64,000 nt of DNA from Shewanella sp. KX20019. Lineage in GTDB: Bacteria > Pseudomonadota > Gammaproteobacteria > Enterobacterales > Shewanellaceae. The stretch covers positions 4,278,001 through 4,342,000 of the forward strand of contig NZ_CP068437.1 of the NCBI RefSeq assembly GCF_016757755.1. The letters run 5' to 3'. Positions 1 to 9,797 of this stretch are shown here, in pieces; the stretch's first letter is position 1, and every line of letters starts with the position of its first letter. Made by a program: the position numbers and the translations under genes. The notes under the pieces were generated by a model. The model saw only the letters and a program-made list of their open reading frames with translations, searched no databases and was not told the origin of the DNA.

Positions 1-71
1 TCTACGGTTTTATCCATTGGGTCCCAGATTTACTGTACATGACAGATAAGCTTAATAAATTAACGGAGTAA
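1..71 (+). CDS. C-terminal end of an unidentified protein (cut by window edge)
   Basis: Reading from base 3 gives 22 codons ending in TAA at 69-71. The peptide contains IHWVPDLLYMTDKLNKLTE, which has an amphipathic, protein-like composition. It is too short to assign a family. It is the only open frame entering from the left edge that looks coding, so it is listed as a probable partial gene. Nothing recognisable lies between it and the terminator at 222-258. Confidence 0.35.
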   Translation, partial: YGFIHWVPDLLYMTDKLNKLTE

Positions 72-221
72 GACGACTGAAGAAGTGTGAGTATCGCAAG
101 CATTAACCGCAGAATAAAACGCCAGTTACTTATTTGCTATGAGACTCACAAAAATTGAGCTAGATCAAAAAACAGGGTAGGTATTACTCAACACCATTAC
201 TAGTGATAAGTCACTTTTAGC

Positions 222-258
222 CACAAAAAAACCGCGAAAGCAGTGCTTATCGCGGTTA
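222..258 (-). terminator. Rho-independent terminator of the DUF3622 gene
   Basis: On the minus strand the stem AACCGCGATAAG/CTTTCGCGGTT is followed by a run of eight T. It lies about 55 bp after the stop of the gene at 314-664. Confidence 0.75.
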
Positions 259-313
259 ATGTTATCTGTTGCTTACATTAAGTGTTATAACACTTAGCAA
301 GTTAGCCTTGCTA

Positions 314-664
314 TTAACGCTCTGCGTCTGAACCGTAATCAAGGTTATCGTCATCAGAATTTCTTTCAGATGCCGCTTTTTCATCACGAGCACTGCGCCA
401 TACATCAGCTGCAAGCTCTTTCTCTTCAGCAGCTTTATTACGCTCTTCACGTCCCTTAGCTTTACGTTCGTTACGCTTAACAAGGTTTTCTAAGAATGAT
501 TTCAGCTCAGTTTCGCCCCATGCTATCGCCTCAGCTTCAGTTTCAAAACCTTTTTGGGTTTTTGAAACGACAATTTTTCTAGCTGATTGACGACGAGTGA
601 TCTGGCCAGTCCAAGTTGTTTTATCTTCAACAACGCGAAAATCATACTTCTTTGTTTGTGTCAT
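314..664 (-). CDS. DUF3622 family small basic/acidic protein
   Basis: A 116-residue cytoplasmic protein with no signal peptide or membrane segment. The first ~55 residues (KKYDFRVVEDKTTWTGQITRR, then SKTQKGFETEAEAIAWGE) look like a compact beta/alpha domain. The rest is a highly charged, probably helical or disordered Lys/Glu/Arg-rich tail. This matches the DUF3622 family of Shewanella and Vibrio, whose function is unknown. It has its own terminator and appears monocistronic. The family call is from memory of the N-terminal pattern. Confidence 0.7.
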   Translation of the reverse strand: MTQTKKYDFRVVEDKTTWTGQITRRQSARKIVVSKTQKGFETEAEAIAWGETELKSFLENLVKRNERKAKGREERNKAAEEKELAADVWRSARDEKAASERNSDDDNLDYGSDAER

Positions 665-859
665 GTTACTTATTTTCCTAACAATAATCGTAATACTTTG
701 AGCTTAATGCGTAAATGATCCAGCTCAATCAATAAGTAGCAGCAATCGCTTTTGCTTTGCAGCTACCTTCAATATTCTTTCAGCGTAATCGCGTCTAATT
801 GTCTTACCAAATCATAGTCGTTAATACCATGTCTGACTCATCAATTCACCTATTCGCTA

Positions 860-1066
860 CTACTTCAGTTTACTGCCCATCTCGAATTCACATAGTTTAC
901 ATGTGAGTTTATACCCAAGCATAGACTTTCTACCGCCAGTGCTTGTCACCCAACCACGGTCTTCCCAAGGTGGACGATGGCGCACATGCTGCTTATGACC
1001 ACAAGCTAACTCTGCAACCCAATGTTGTTCATCATCTTGATGATAATTAATAATGGCTTGTAGCAA
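860..1066 (-). CDS. DUF3565 family protein
   Basis: A 68-residue protein starting at TTG; a GAAGGTG ribosome site six bases upstream supports this start. The pattern HQDDEQHWVAELACGHKQHVRHRPPW, then LTCKLCEFE near the C-terminus, is typical of DUF3565. The conserved Cys and His residues (ACGHKQHVRH and CKLC) suggest a small zinc-binding fold; that is inference, and the biological role is unknown. The gene stands alone between DUF3622 and rhlE. Confidence 0.75.
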   Translation of the reverse strand: MLQAIINYHQDDEQHWVAELACGHKQHVRHRPPWEDRGWVTSTGGRKSMLGYKLTCKLCEFEMGSKLK

Positions 1067-1447
1067 GGCTTACACCTTCAATTGGCCAAAAGGGATTGGC
1101 TAAGTTTGGGTTGAGGTCGATAGACAAACTTTCAGGGGCGCGAGATTAACACGTGCGGACTCGAAACAACATCTTTTAAACGACTAAAAATCACACAATT
1201 GCAAAGTTTAGCTCAATTAGTTGATTTTCTCAGCGCTGAAGTCGTGTTTATTGCTAGCGTCAGCCGCTCAAAAATGGCGATTCACTGCCATACTCTAGAG
1301 GATGGAGATTATAGGGCTACTGTTTATTAAATAGCGCTTTTTAGGCAGATCCTGTAAGCTGCACGCCCGCCAGCATTAGCCGGCCCTTCTATAAACTGCA
1401 GTCAGCGCGCTTTACGCCAGCTTGGCTGGTCTAAATGAGATCTATCT
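1067..1447. other. Intergenic region with the long rhlE leader
   Basis: No open frame here looks coding. The last ~110 bases before rhlE are GC-richer and contain short self-complementary pieces, including CCAGCTTGGCTGG just before the start codon. This could form a leader structure near the ribosome site. No clear terminator or operator is visible. Confidence 0.5.
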
Positions 1448-2893
1448 ATGAGTTTTGCTTCACTGGGCTTATCAGCCCAAATTTTGAAAGCTGTCGCCAG
1501 TAAAGGCTATGACACTCCATCTCCAATTCAAGCACAAGCTATTCCAGCGGTACTTGAAGGTAAAGACGTCATGGCTGCCGCCCAAACCGGAACAGGCAAA
1601 ACAGCAGGCTTCACTTTGCCGCTGTTAGAACTTCTTTCAAAAGGCACCAAAGCGCCTGCAAAACAAGTAAGAGCCTTAGTATTAACCCCTACCCGCGAAC
1701 TTGCGGCTCAAGTGGGTGAAAGCGTTGAAGTATACGGCAAGAATTTACCTCTTAAATCAGCGGTTATTTTTGGTGGTGTGGGTATTGGCCCGCAAATATC
1801 CAAGCTTAGCCGCGGTGTCGACATTCTAGTCGCAACGCCGGGTCGTTTACTTGACTTGTATAATCAGCGTGCGGTTAACTTTAGTCAGCTTGAAGTACTC
1901 GTATTAGATGAAGCCGATCGCATGCTAGATATGGGCTTTATCCACGATATTAAGAAAATCCTTGCTGTTTTACCTGCTAAACGGCAGAACTTAATGTTCT
2001 CTGCGACCTTCTCAGATGATATTCGCAAGCTAGCTAAAGGCTTGGTTAACAATCCGGTAGAGATCTCAGTAACACCTCGTAATGCTACAGCCAATACCGT
2101 AAAGCAGTGGATCTGCCCGGTCGATAAAGGCCAAAAAGCAGCTGTACTGGTCAATCTTATCAAGCAACATGACTGGCAACAGGTACTGGTTTTCAGCCGT
2201 ACTAAACATGGCGCCAACCGTCTTGCAAAAAGCCTAGACGCTAAAGGCATTACTGCAGCGGCTATTCACGGTAATAAAAGCCAAGGTGCACGAACTAAAG
2301 CATTGGCAGAGTTTAAGAGTGGTGCTGTTCGCGTGTTAGTGGCAACGGATATTGCTGCACGTGGTCTAGATATCGATCAACTCCCTCAAGTGGTCAACTT
2401 CGACCTACCAAACGTGCCAGAGGATTACGTTCATCGTATCGGACGTACCGGCCGTGCGGGTGCAACAGGCCAAGCCGTTTCACTGGTTAGCGATGAAGAA
2501 GTTAAATTACTGCGCGATATCGAACTACTGATCAAACAAAACTTAGAACGCAGAGTCATCGAAGGGTTCGAGCCGACGCATAAGCTGCCTGAGACCGATT
2601 TAACCGGTAAGTCTCACGGACAAAATAAAGGCCCGCGTAACAGTAACTCTCGTGGTTCAAATCAGAGACGTGGCAATTCAAGTGGTAAACCAGCTAATCG
2701 CAGTCAAGGTAGCGGCCAGCAGAATAGTGCAGGAAAGGTTGAGCATAAAGATGGACAACGCAGCGGAGAAGCCGCGCGTGGCCATAAGCCAAATGACAAA
2801 AATCCAAGACATGCCAGATCAAGCAAGCCTGGCTCAGCGCCATTATCGGGGCAGCGCCGCAGTCGTCGTAACGAAAGTGGCCCTCAAGGCTAA
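1448..2893 (+). CDS. rhlE: ATP-dependent RNA helicase RhlE (DEAD-box)
   Basis: A 481-residue DEAD-box RNA helicase of the RhlE type, expected to unwind RNA duplexes during ribosome maturation and RNA decay, often at low temperature. The core carries the Q motif (GYDTPSPIQ, residues 20-28), motif I AAQTGTGKT (44-52), DEAD near 153, SAT near 183, and the C-terminal motifs VLVATDIAARGLDID and HRIGRTGRAG. After about residue 375 comes a low-complexity Gly/Asn/Ser/Arg/Gln tail, usual for RhlE RNA binding. The ribosome site is weak (TGAGA) and sits beside a possible hairpin. A strong terminator follows. Confidence 0.93.
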   Translation: MSFASLGLSAQILKAVASKGYDTPSPIQAQAIPAVLEGKDVMAAAQTGTGKTAGFTLPLLELLSKGTKAPAKQVRALVLTPTRELAAQVGESVEVYGKNLPLKSAVIFGGVGIGPQISKLSRGVDILVATPGRLLDLYNQRAVNFSQLEVLVLDEADRMLDMGFIHDIKKILAVLPAKRQNLMFSATFSDDIRKLAKGLVNNPVEISVTPRNATANTVKQWICPVDKGQKAAVLVNLIKQHDWQQVLVFSRTKHGANRLAKSLDAKGITAAAIHGNKSQGARTKALAEFKSGAVRVLVATDIAARGLDIDQLPQVVNFDLPNVPEDYVHRIGRTGRAGATGQAVSLVSDEEVKLLRDIELLIKQNLERRVIEGFEPTHKLPETDLTGKSHGQNKGPRNSNSRGSNQRRGNSSGKPANRSQGSGQQNSAGKVEHKDGQRSGEAARGHKPNDKNPRHARSSKPGSAPLSGQRRSRRNESGPQG

Positions 2894-2930
2894 CATTTTG
2901 TGTTCTAGTCTCTGATGAGAAGAATTAAAT

Positions 2931-2964
2931 AGCCCCGATACTTATAAGTATTGGGGCTTTTTTG
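2931..2964 (+). terminator. Rho-independent terminator of rhlE
   Basis: The stem AGCCCCGATACTTA/TAAGTATTGGGGCT is followed by six T, 38 bp after the rhlE stop. Confidence 0.9.
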
Positions 2965-3066
2965 TTAGCGCTATATGCCCATAGCGCCTAGAGGTGGCAA
3001 TCTAATATGTAAGCTATTGCACCCGAAAGTGCTTTATAGCAAGCCATTATAGGAATCACTGCCTAG

Positions 3067-5973
3067 TTATAATGACTTTTTATGAAACGCATCAATACTG
3101 GCTACTTTCTGCTGTTGTTTAAATTCAGCAAATGCAGCATCTTTAAACTCGGTGCCACGCAGCTGTACTACCACACGACTGAGTTTTCCTTCGCTATTAA
3201 GATCGCCGTATAACGCTTGTACATCAGCTAAGGTCACCACTTGAACAACGTCAATCAGTTGCTGCTGACTGACAAAATCAGTTTTGCGTTCAAGCCAATC
3301 TTTATAAAATGGCCAAGCTTCTTCTCTGATGTTTTTCGGCGGTTGCACTAGCCCAACTAAAACACTCTCTCTAATCGCAACAATACTTTCTTCTTTGGTT
3401 GTCGCAAGCTCTTTGTCGAATTGGTTTTTAAATGCATTGAAGCGACTCAGAAGTTCATTGGGACCTTTAACGGGAGATTGAATGTACATTGCCATCAACA
3501 CATGCTCACGCATCCTCTGGCTAAAGAAACCAACCGAGTAGCCCAACTGCTCCTCTGTTCGCAACTGCTTATGTGCACTAGGCTGAATAAGCTTCTGCAA
3601 CACCATAGCGGTTGCAGCGGCCTTTGGCGTTAACGATGTAAAACTTGCATCAACTAAGCCAACATCAGTCATGTTAACATCTGTTTGCAGGTTAACGACT
3701 GATGCAGCAGATAACGCAATTAAAGGTGAAAAATATACAGGTTCAATAACTCGCTTTTTCGGTAGAGCATCCACAAGCTGCTTAACCGTTTTGGTTAACA
3801 ATGTCTCTTGGTAATTACCAAAAGCAAAAAAACGCGGCTTGCCACTTTTAAATAACTGTGACTTAAATACATTAAGTTCACTCGGTGTAATTGAGTCGAT
3901 GGCCGAAAGTAGACTTGAATCTTCAAACTCATCTGCAGTAAGTAACTTATTAAATGTTTGAAAAGACTGTCGAATGACAATCTGCTTTTGATTGCTTCGT
4001 AGCTCCGCGGCATAGCTAGCTTTCAAATTAGTGAGCTCAGCATTGCTCACTTCATAGCGTTGCAATTTATCAAATACCGTTAGTAGTAATTCAGCTTGCT
4101 TGTCTGTAAAACCTCGAACCCATGCAGACAGGCCATTATTAACCTCTACCGAGAGGTACATGCCTGCTGCACGAGATTCACCATAAACCGCGGGGAGTAC
4201 GTTATTCTCCCACGACTTGACTAGCAGTTGTGCCATCACCTGCTGCTTTGCGGTCTGCTTATCGATATCACTATTAAGTTTTGCCGCCAAATAACCTTTA
4301 GGTTGACTAAACTGCTCTGAATGAGTCAGATAAACTTCAACTTCTTTACTATCAAGAATCAGTTTTGGAGAGGTATATTTGGCTTTTACTACCTCAAAGT
4401 TTTCCGGCATTAAACGGTTAACACTTGGCAGCTTTAACTCAATATCGTTGGCTTTTGCTTGCCAAATATTACGCAGAGAATCATCTATCGTTTCTACCTT
4501 ATATCGACCCTTAAAGTACTCCATGTCAGTATCGACCGGTTGAGCCTGATCGATATACAGCACCCGCGAGTTTTCTACCGTTAACTGCGATAGCACCTTG
4601 TTGATCTCGGTCGCGTCAAAGCGCTCGTATTCATAAGCATAATTTAATACCGATTGTGGCTCATACTTTTGTAATGTTGCAGCAATTCGCATTGCATAAG
4701 CGTAATCGTTATATTTCTCCACAAACCTAAAGTCATTATCTAGCGATTGCTTTATCTCTTGGTAATATTGCTCATCAACACCTTTACTTTGCAGTAATGC
4801 TATGTATTTAAAGATAAGGCCTACAATCAAATCTCTATTTTCTAGGCCGCCAGCTGTTAGCTCAGAAGTAATTGTGAAGCTGCCTTGGCTGCCATATTCA
4901 CTTGGATCAGCACTAGCATATAGGTTTTCTATTAAACCTAATTCTCGAAGTTTAGCAGACAAGGTATCAGGCATTTCGCTGCCGATAAGGTGTGCTAAAT
5001 ATTCATTTGGTTTAACCTGAAATTTTGACAGATTATTAGCAATAACAAATTTGACTTGCAGCTGATTGAGTTCAGTTTGTGGTACATAACGAATAAGCTT
5101 GTTCACGTTACTTGGTGTTGCTGCTAGCGCTTTTATAACTGGCTTATCGATACCATTATTTGGGATCACGGAAAAGTGCTTCTTCGCCAGCACTTCCATC
5201 TCATCAAGAGAGCGATTGCTAATTAAACTCGCTTTCATTAGATTTGCAGAGTAGTACTTATCAAAGAAAGCCAACAACTCTTTTTGCAGTGTTCGCTCAC
5301 CTTTATCCGACAGTGAATTGAGATTTCCCCAGTTAAACTGCGAAATCGGATGGTCTTGATTAAGTGTTAACCCGTCCAGCGCCCCCATGATCACATAGTC
5401 ATTAGGCCCTTTCATACTCCACTCTGAATGCACTGCATTACGTTCTTTATCCGCGTATTTGGCATCGAGTAATGGTTCATAAAAGAAGCCTGAAAAGCGG
5501 GCTAATGCTTCGTTGTAAGCGCCATTGTTAACCGCAATCATGTAGTTGGTATGATCGAGTTGAGTGTACGCATTTATAGTACCGCCATTCTTAGCAACAA
5601 AGTCGGCATATTCACCCACTTTAGGGTAAGTCTTCGTCCCGAGGAACAGCATGTGCTCTAGGTAATGAGCTAGGCCGCCAAACTCTAGAGGCTCTTGATA
5701 TGAACCGACCCCTACACTCAATGCCGCTGCAGATTTTTCAATACTTGGGTCCGATACCAGCACTACCTCTAACTCGTTATCCAGAGTAATGACACGGTAA
5801 CTGCGCTCGTCATTAACACTTTTCTTAATTTCGTTTGAGTCAACCACACTAGATGCATTTGCAACAACGGAACTTGCTTGCTCAGCAACTGATTGCTGCT
5901 GACTACAGCCGCTGCTAATCACTGCAATGGCACATAAGCTCATCGTTAGGCAAAGGTACTTTTTAGATCTCAT
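3067..5973 (-). CDS. M16 zinc metallopeptidase, pitrilysin/insulinase type, lipoprotein
   Basis: A 968-residue secreted peptidase. The N-terminus is a lipoprotein signal ending in ISSGC, with Cys23 as lipidation site. The inverted zinc motif HYLEH is at 103-107, with the third ligand Glu184 in NAVHSEW. Four-domain M16 architecture is expected from the length, which matches protease III (ptrA, ~960 residues). The C-terminal half keeps the R-Y region seen in active pitrilysins (EEQLGYSVGFF). It probably degrades small peptides in the periplasm. The anchoring lipobox differs from soluble periplasmic E. coli protease III. It is monocistronic, with the terminator of the next gene upstream. Confidence 0.9.
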   Translation of the reverse strand: MRSKKYLCLTMSLCAIAVISSGCSQQQSVAEQASSVVANASSVVDSNEIKKSVNDERSYRVITLDNELEVVLVSDPSIEKSAAALSVGVGSYQEPLEFGGLAHYLEHMLFLGTKTYPKVGEYADFVAKNGGTINAYTQLDHTNYMIAVNNGAYNEALARFSGFFYEPLLDAKYADKERNAVHSEWSMKGPNDYVIMGALDGLTLNQDHPISQFNWGNLNSLSDKGERTLQKELLAFFDKYYSANLMKASLISNRSLDEMEVLAKKHFSVIPNNGIDKPVIKALAATPSNVNKLIRYVPQTELNQLQVKFVIANNLSKFQVKPNEYLAHLIGSEMPDTLSAKLRELGLIENLYASADPSEYGSQGSFTITSELTAGGLENRDLIVGLIFKYIALLQSKGVDEQYYQEIKQSLDNDFRFVEKYNDYAYAMRIAATLQKYEPQSVLNYAYEYERFDATEINKVLSQLTVENSRVLYIDQAQPVDTDMEYFKGRYKVETIDDSLRNIWQAKANDIELKLPSVNRLMPENFEVVKAKYTSPKLILDSKEVEVYLTHSEQFSQPKGYLAAKLNSDIDKQTAKQQVMAQLLVKSWENNVLPAVYGESRAAGMYLSVEVNNGLSAWVRGFTDKQAELLLTVFDKLQRYEVSNAELTNLKASYAAELRSNQKQIVIRQSFQTFNKLLTADEFEDSSLLSAIDSITPSELNVFKSQLFKSGKPRFFAFGNYQETLLTKTVKQLVDALPKKRVIEPVYFSPLIALSAASVVNLQTDVNMTDVGLVDASFTSLTPKAAATAMVLQKLIQPSAHKQLRTEEQLGYSVGFFSQRMREHVLMAMYIQSPVKGPNELLSRFNAFKNQFDKELATTKEESIVAIRESVLVGLVQPPKNIREEAWPFYKDWLERKTDFVSQQQLIDVVQVVTLADVQALYGDLNSEGKLSRVVVQLRGTEFKDAAFAEFKQQQKVASIDAFHKKSL

Positions 5974-6091
5974 ATATCTTCCTTGAACTGTGACTAATTA
6001 GAATAAACCAGCTCAAGGTATACTTTATACTCAGGTTAAATGCAAAACCCTTGCCCTACACGAAAAATCAACCCGTCACCAACAAACCATT

Positions 6092-6121
6092 AAAAAAGGC
6101 CCCTTAATAGGGGCCTTTTTT
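6092..6121 (-). terminator. Rho-independent terminator after the S9 peptidase gene
   Basis: A perfect stem AAAAAAGGCCCC/GGGGCCTTTTTT lies 20 bp past the stop of the minus-strand gene at 6142-8619. The flanking A and T runs mean it could work in both directions. Confidence 0.9.
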
Positions 6122-6141
6122 ATTTCATCATTCGATGAGGT

Positions 6142-8619
6142 TTATTTGAGTTCCTGCTCAAAAAGCTTATGTATACGGCGATATTCATCTAACCAGCTTG
6201 ACGGTTGACGGAAACCATGGGGCTCAACCGGATAGATAGCCGTTTCAAACATTGGCTTCTCAAGTTCAATCAAACGTTGTACTAAACGCACACTGTCTTG
6301 AAAAAACACATTGTCATCCAATACGCCGCTCATTATTAATAATGGCTTTTGTAACCCTTCGGCATGCTCAATTGGCGAGCTGCGCTCATAAGCGATTGGA
6401 TCAACATCCGGAGTATTCAAGATATTGGAAGTATACGGTGCATTATAATGTGCCCAATCAGTGACAGGGCGCAGAGCTGCACCCGCTTGGAATAGTTCAG
6501 GCTCGTTAAACAGCGCCATAAACGTCAAGAAGCCACCATAAGATCCACCGTATGTCCCTACTTTGCCGGCATCGACATTAGCATTCGCCGCCATCCAGCT
6601 CACACCGTCTTTAAGATCTTCAACTTCCGGTGTGCCCATTTGACGGTACACTGCAGTACGCCAATCTCGGCCGTAACCTTTTGAACCACGGTAATCCATA
6701 TCCATGACCACATAGCCTTGTTGCGCTAGTAAGTTATGGAACATGAACTCTCTAAAGTAACCAGAGAAGCCGTAGTGAGCATTTTGCAGGTAACCTGCAC
6801 CATGGTTAAAAATAACCGCCGGATACTTGTCAGCGTTGTCTTTGCTGTACCCTTGTGGCAAATAAACTCGAGCATACACGTCGCCGGCACCATGAGTAGA
6901 TGGAACAGCGACAACTTCTGGCGCTTGCCATGCATAATCTTTAAATGCGGCGCTAGTGTAATCTGTCAGCTGCTTTATCTCGCCGCCAATCGGTTGCACG
7001 AAAAGTTCAGCAGGTTTTATGCGAGTAGAGGCATTAAGGAGTAGCTGTTCGCCATCTGGACTCAAACTGTAGTCGAGCTGGCCCTGCCACTGGGTTAACT
7101 GCTCATCTTTACCGGTTGCGATCTCTACCCGATACACATTATCAATACCAGGATGACTCTTATTGGCTTTGTAATAGATAAACTGCGCTTTGGGCCCTAA
7201 GGTAATATCGCTGACGACATATTGACCTTGCGTAAGTGCCTTAGCTTTCTCGCCATTAGCTTTTAGATAGATATGTGAGTAGCCAGTTTCTTCAGAAAGG
7301 TAATATAGGCTATCGCTATTAGGTAACCAGCCATACTGATTAAAGTTGTAGTTTATCCAAGCATCATCATGTAAACGATGCTCTGTCTTCAAACTGCCTT
7401 TGCTTAAATCAACTGTCGCTATCCAACGATCTTTATTATCAACGGCTTCTAACATCACTGCGACTTTATCGCCATTTGCTTGCCACTGAATAGCACTTTG
7501 TGACCAGCCCCAATCTTGGATTCGTTGCACTTTACGTGGCAACTTCTCACTCTTATAACTTTCACCTTTTGCTTCGGCATTTTCGGTTTTAACAGAAGCT
7601 AGTACATCTTCATCAAAGCCCGTTAAACCTTCGATGGTGATATCTTTTTTAGTGTGAGTTTGCAGATCAAGAACGACTAAACGTTCGCCTGCTGGCGTAT
7701 CTTCGGCAACACGGGCACGTGCAGGCACGGCATCGACATAACCGTCTTTACCTAGGTAGTTAGGCATGATGTCGTGTTCGCCGCGCCAGCTGTAATCTTT
7801 ATCACGCAGCGACAGTAATACATAGCGTCCATCCGGAGACAAGCTCAGCTCGGTAACGACTTCGCTATTGCCCAAATACCATGTCTTAGCTGACATAGTC
7901 GGATCTGCTTTAGCTAATGCTTCTTTATACTGCTCTTTAGATTTAGCGTTACTCTGCTGCAGTGCTACGTACTCGATAAGGCGCTGCTGCTGTTTAGCGA
8001 TGTAAGTTGCAGGCTCTTGGACACCTTTTGGCTCAACTGCCATTTTGATGTTGGCCAGCTGCTCAGATAGACCTGAGTTACTGTCAATCTTGAAAATGTT
8101 ATCGCCCTGCCAATAGGCAATATCACCATTGATAAGAAAACGCACGCCATCAACTTTAGTATTTTGGCGAGTTAGCTGAGTGATCTTTGCTGATTCGAGA
8201 TCTTTGACGAACAAGTTGCCCTGATAGATGTAGGCTTTACGGACTTTTTTATTATCCAGTACACCGTACTCTTGATCTGCCGCGTGCAATTGATTTAACG
8301 CAAGCTCGTTAGCTTCAGAACCGGTCAGATCTTGTTGATAATAATTACGCGTCGGATTGCCATGAGCTTGACGTGCGAAGTAGACAGATTGGCTATCATC
8401 GCTCCAATAAGCGCCTTTTGCGAGTAATCCCATCCAGTCGGGATTAGCCATTATTTGATTAAGCGTAAGTGCTTGGTCAACTTGCGGTGGTGCAGATAAA
8501 GTGACAGCATTTTCTGAAGTCACTGGCTCAGGTGTAACTGTGGTATTAGTTGCCGAGCAGCCTGCTAAAATAGCAACTGTTAGAGCACTCAATCCGATAT
8601 GACGAATGACGCTTTTCAT
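6142..8619 (-). CDS. S9 family prolyl oligopeptidase / dipeptidyl-peptidase, lipoprotein
   Basis: An 825-residue serine peptidase. It has a lipoprotein signal with the lipobox ILAGC (Cys21), then a DPP-IV-type beta-propeller region to about residue 560, then an alpha/beta-hydrolase domain. The catalytic triad is visible: Ser693 in GGSYGG, Asp768/769 in SGVLDDN and His801 in VEPHGF. It likely removes dipeptides or acts on short proline-containing peptides outside the inner membrane. It sits upstream of the M16 peptidase gene, with a terminator between them, so they are probably separate transcripts. Substrate specificity cannot be read from the sequence. Confidence 0.92.
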   Translation of the reverse strand: MKSVIRHIGLSALTVAILAGCSATNTTVTPEPVTSENAVTLSAPPQVDQALTLNQIMANPDWMGLLAKGAYWSDDSQSVYFARQAHGNPTRNYYQQDLTGSEANELALNQLHAADQEYGVLDNKKVRKAYIYQGNLFVKDLESAKITQLTRQNTKVDGVRFLINGDIAYWQGDNIFKIDSNSGLSEQLANIKMAVEPKGVQEPATYIAKQQQRLIEYVALQQSNAKSKEQYKEALAKADPTMSAKTWYLGNSEVVTELSLSPDGRYVLLSLRDKDYSWRGEHDIMPNYLGKDGYVDAVPARARVAEDTPAGERLVVLDLQTHTKKDITIEGLTGFDEDVLASVKTENAEAKGESYKSEKLPRKVQRIQDWGWSQSAIQWQANGDKVAVMLEAVDNKDRWIATVDLSKGSLKTEHRLHDDAWINYNFNQYGWLPNSDSLYYLSEETGYSHIYLKANGEKAKALTQGQYVVSDITLGPKAQFIYYKANKSHPGIDNVYRVEIATGKDEQLTQWQGQLDYSLSPDGEQLLLNASTRIKPAELFVQPIGGEIKQLTDYTSAAFKDYAWQAPEVVAVPSTHGAGDVYARVYLPQGYSKDNADKYPAVIFNHGAGYLQNAHYGFSGYFREFMFHNLLAQQGYVVMDMDYRGSKGYGRDWRTAVYRQMGTPEVEDLKDGVSWMAANANVDAGKVGTYGGSYGGFLTFMALFNEPELFQAGAALRPVTDWAHYNAPYTSNILNTPDVDPIAYERSSPIEHAEGLQKPLLIMSGVLDDNVFFQDSVRLVQRLIELEKPMFETAIYPVEPHGFRQPSSWLDEYRRIHKLFEQELK

Positions 8620-8977
8620 TATCCATCCCTTTTATTATTGGTATTTTTGCGGACTTTTATATCACACTTTAGCAACGGGATTGGTTTAAAACGCAGTTAA
8701 TTTGTAACAGATAGTAGCGACTTAGGAGCGATTATTGTTTCACGGTTATTTTTAGCTCAATTTATTGGCTATGTAACGAGGCGGGGCTAGGGGTTTAGTC
8801 GTTTTCAACAGCTAGCCTGCAGCACAAATAGCTAAGAAATGCGGCTTTAAGGCTTATTTTGAAGCAGCTAGTTTTTAGCGGTGTTGAGCAGCTGTCCTTA
8901 GCAGCCAATAGATCATTGCCGAACGGGCCCTAGCAACATTAAGTTCGCAAAGGTCAAGTTCGAGGCATAAGTCGTTT
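8620..8977. other. Intergenic region upstream of the S9 peptidase
   Basis: It holds the promoter region of the S9 peptidase gene and the 3' flank of pabA, both on the minus strand. I see no convincing promoter hexamers, terminator or coding frame. Confidence 0.4.
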
Positions 8978-9550
8978 CTAGGTGGTACCAATAAAATTGG
9001 CTAACAATGCGTGCCCCTGCTCTGTCAAAACAGACTCTGGATGAAACTGCACTGAGTAGATTTTTTGTTCAGGATTGCGCATTGCCATTATTTCACGGCC
9101 GTGCAATGGATCGTCATACCAAGCATCCAACACAAAACCAGTTGGAACTGCATCGATTAATAGAGAGTGATACCGCGTCACGGTAAGTGGGTTATTCAAG
9201 CCTAGAAATAGCCCCTTGCCTGAATGCGTTATGCGACTGGTTTTTCCATGCATGACACGTTTAGCCTTTACCACATTGGCGCCAAATACTTGCGCAATGG
9301 CTTGATGACCTAAGCATACACCTAAGATAGGCAATTTACCCGCAAACTGCTTAATGATGGCAAGCGAAAGACCCGCGTCATTTGGCGTGCAGGGGCCGGG
9401 AGAGATAACGATATGGCTGGGGTTGAGCAACTCAATTTGCGCTAGAGTTATTTCATCATTGCGCCTGACCGTGACGTTTTGCTGCAATTGCTGGAAGTAT
9501 TGCACCAAGTTATAAGTAAAAGAGTCGTAGTTATCGATCATTAAGATCAT
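8978..9550 (-). CDS. pabA: Aminodeoxychorismate/anthranilate synthase glutamine amidotransferase subunit
   Basis: A 190-residue class I glutamine amidotransferase that supplies ammonia to a chorismate-aminating partner (PabB for folate, or TrpE). The N-terminus MILMIDNYDSFTYNLVQYF is characteristic. The triad is Cys79 in GVCLGHQ, with His170 and Glu172 in FHPES. No trpE, trpD or pabB is adjacent, so the stand-alone location favours PabA over TrpG. Sequence alone does not separate the two reliably. Confidence 0.87.
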   Translation of the reverse strand: MILMIDNYDSFTYNLVQYFQQLQQNVTVRRNDEITLAQIELLNPSHIVISPGPCTPNDAGLSLAIIKQFAGKLPILGVCLGHQAIAQVFGANVVKAKRVMHGKTSRITHSGKGLFLGLNNPLTVTRYHSLLIDAVPTGFVLDAWYDDPLHGREIMAMRNPEQKIYSVQFHPESVLTEQGHALLANFIGTT

Positions 9551-9756
9551 AAGAGCGCCGTGAGCCTTTATTACACCGCATTATCTATCGCGAAAAACTC
9601 TGATAACCATCGGGATAATCGCGTTAAATGTTACTTTGTATTGGGTTTAAGTATTGTTGGGCGCTGATGCTATCACAGTGCCCCTAGATCTTCACTTATA
9701 GAGTAGCGTAGATGATCAATACCCCATATTCATTTTGTAGTGAATTTTTGCCAATA

Positions 9757-9784
9757 AAAAAGCCAGTCAATGACTGGCTTTTCT
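9757..9784 (-). terminator. Rho-independent terminator of sspA-sspB
   Basis: On the minus strand the stem AAGCCAGTCA/TGACTGGCTT is followed by TTTTT, 14 bp after the sspB stop. Confidence 0.88.
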
Positions 9785-9797
9785 TTCAGATTACAAC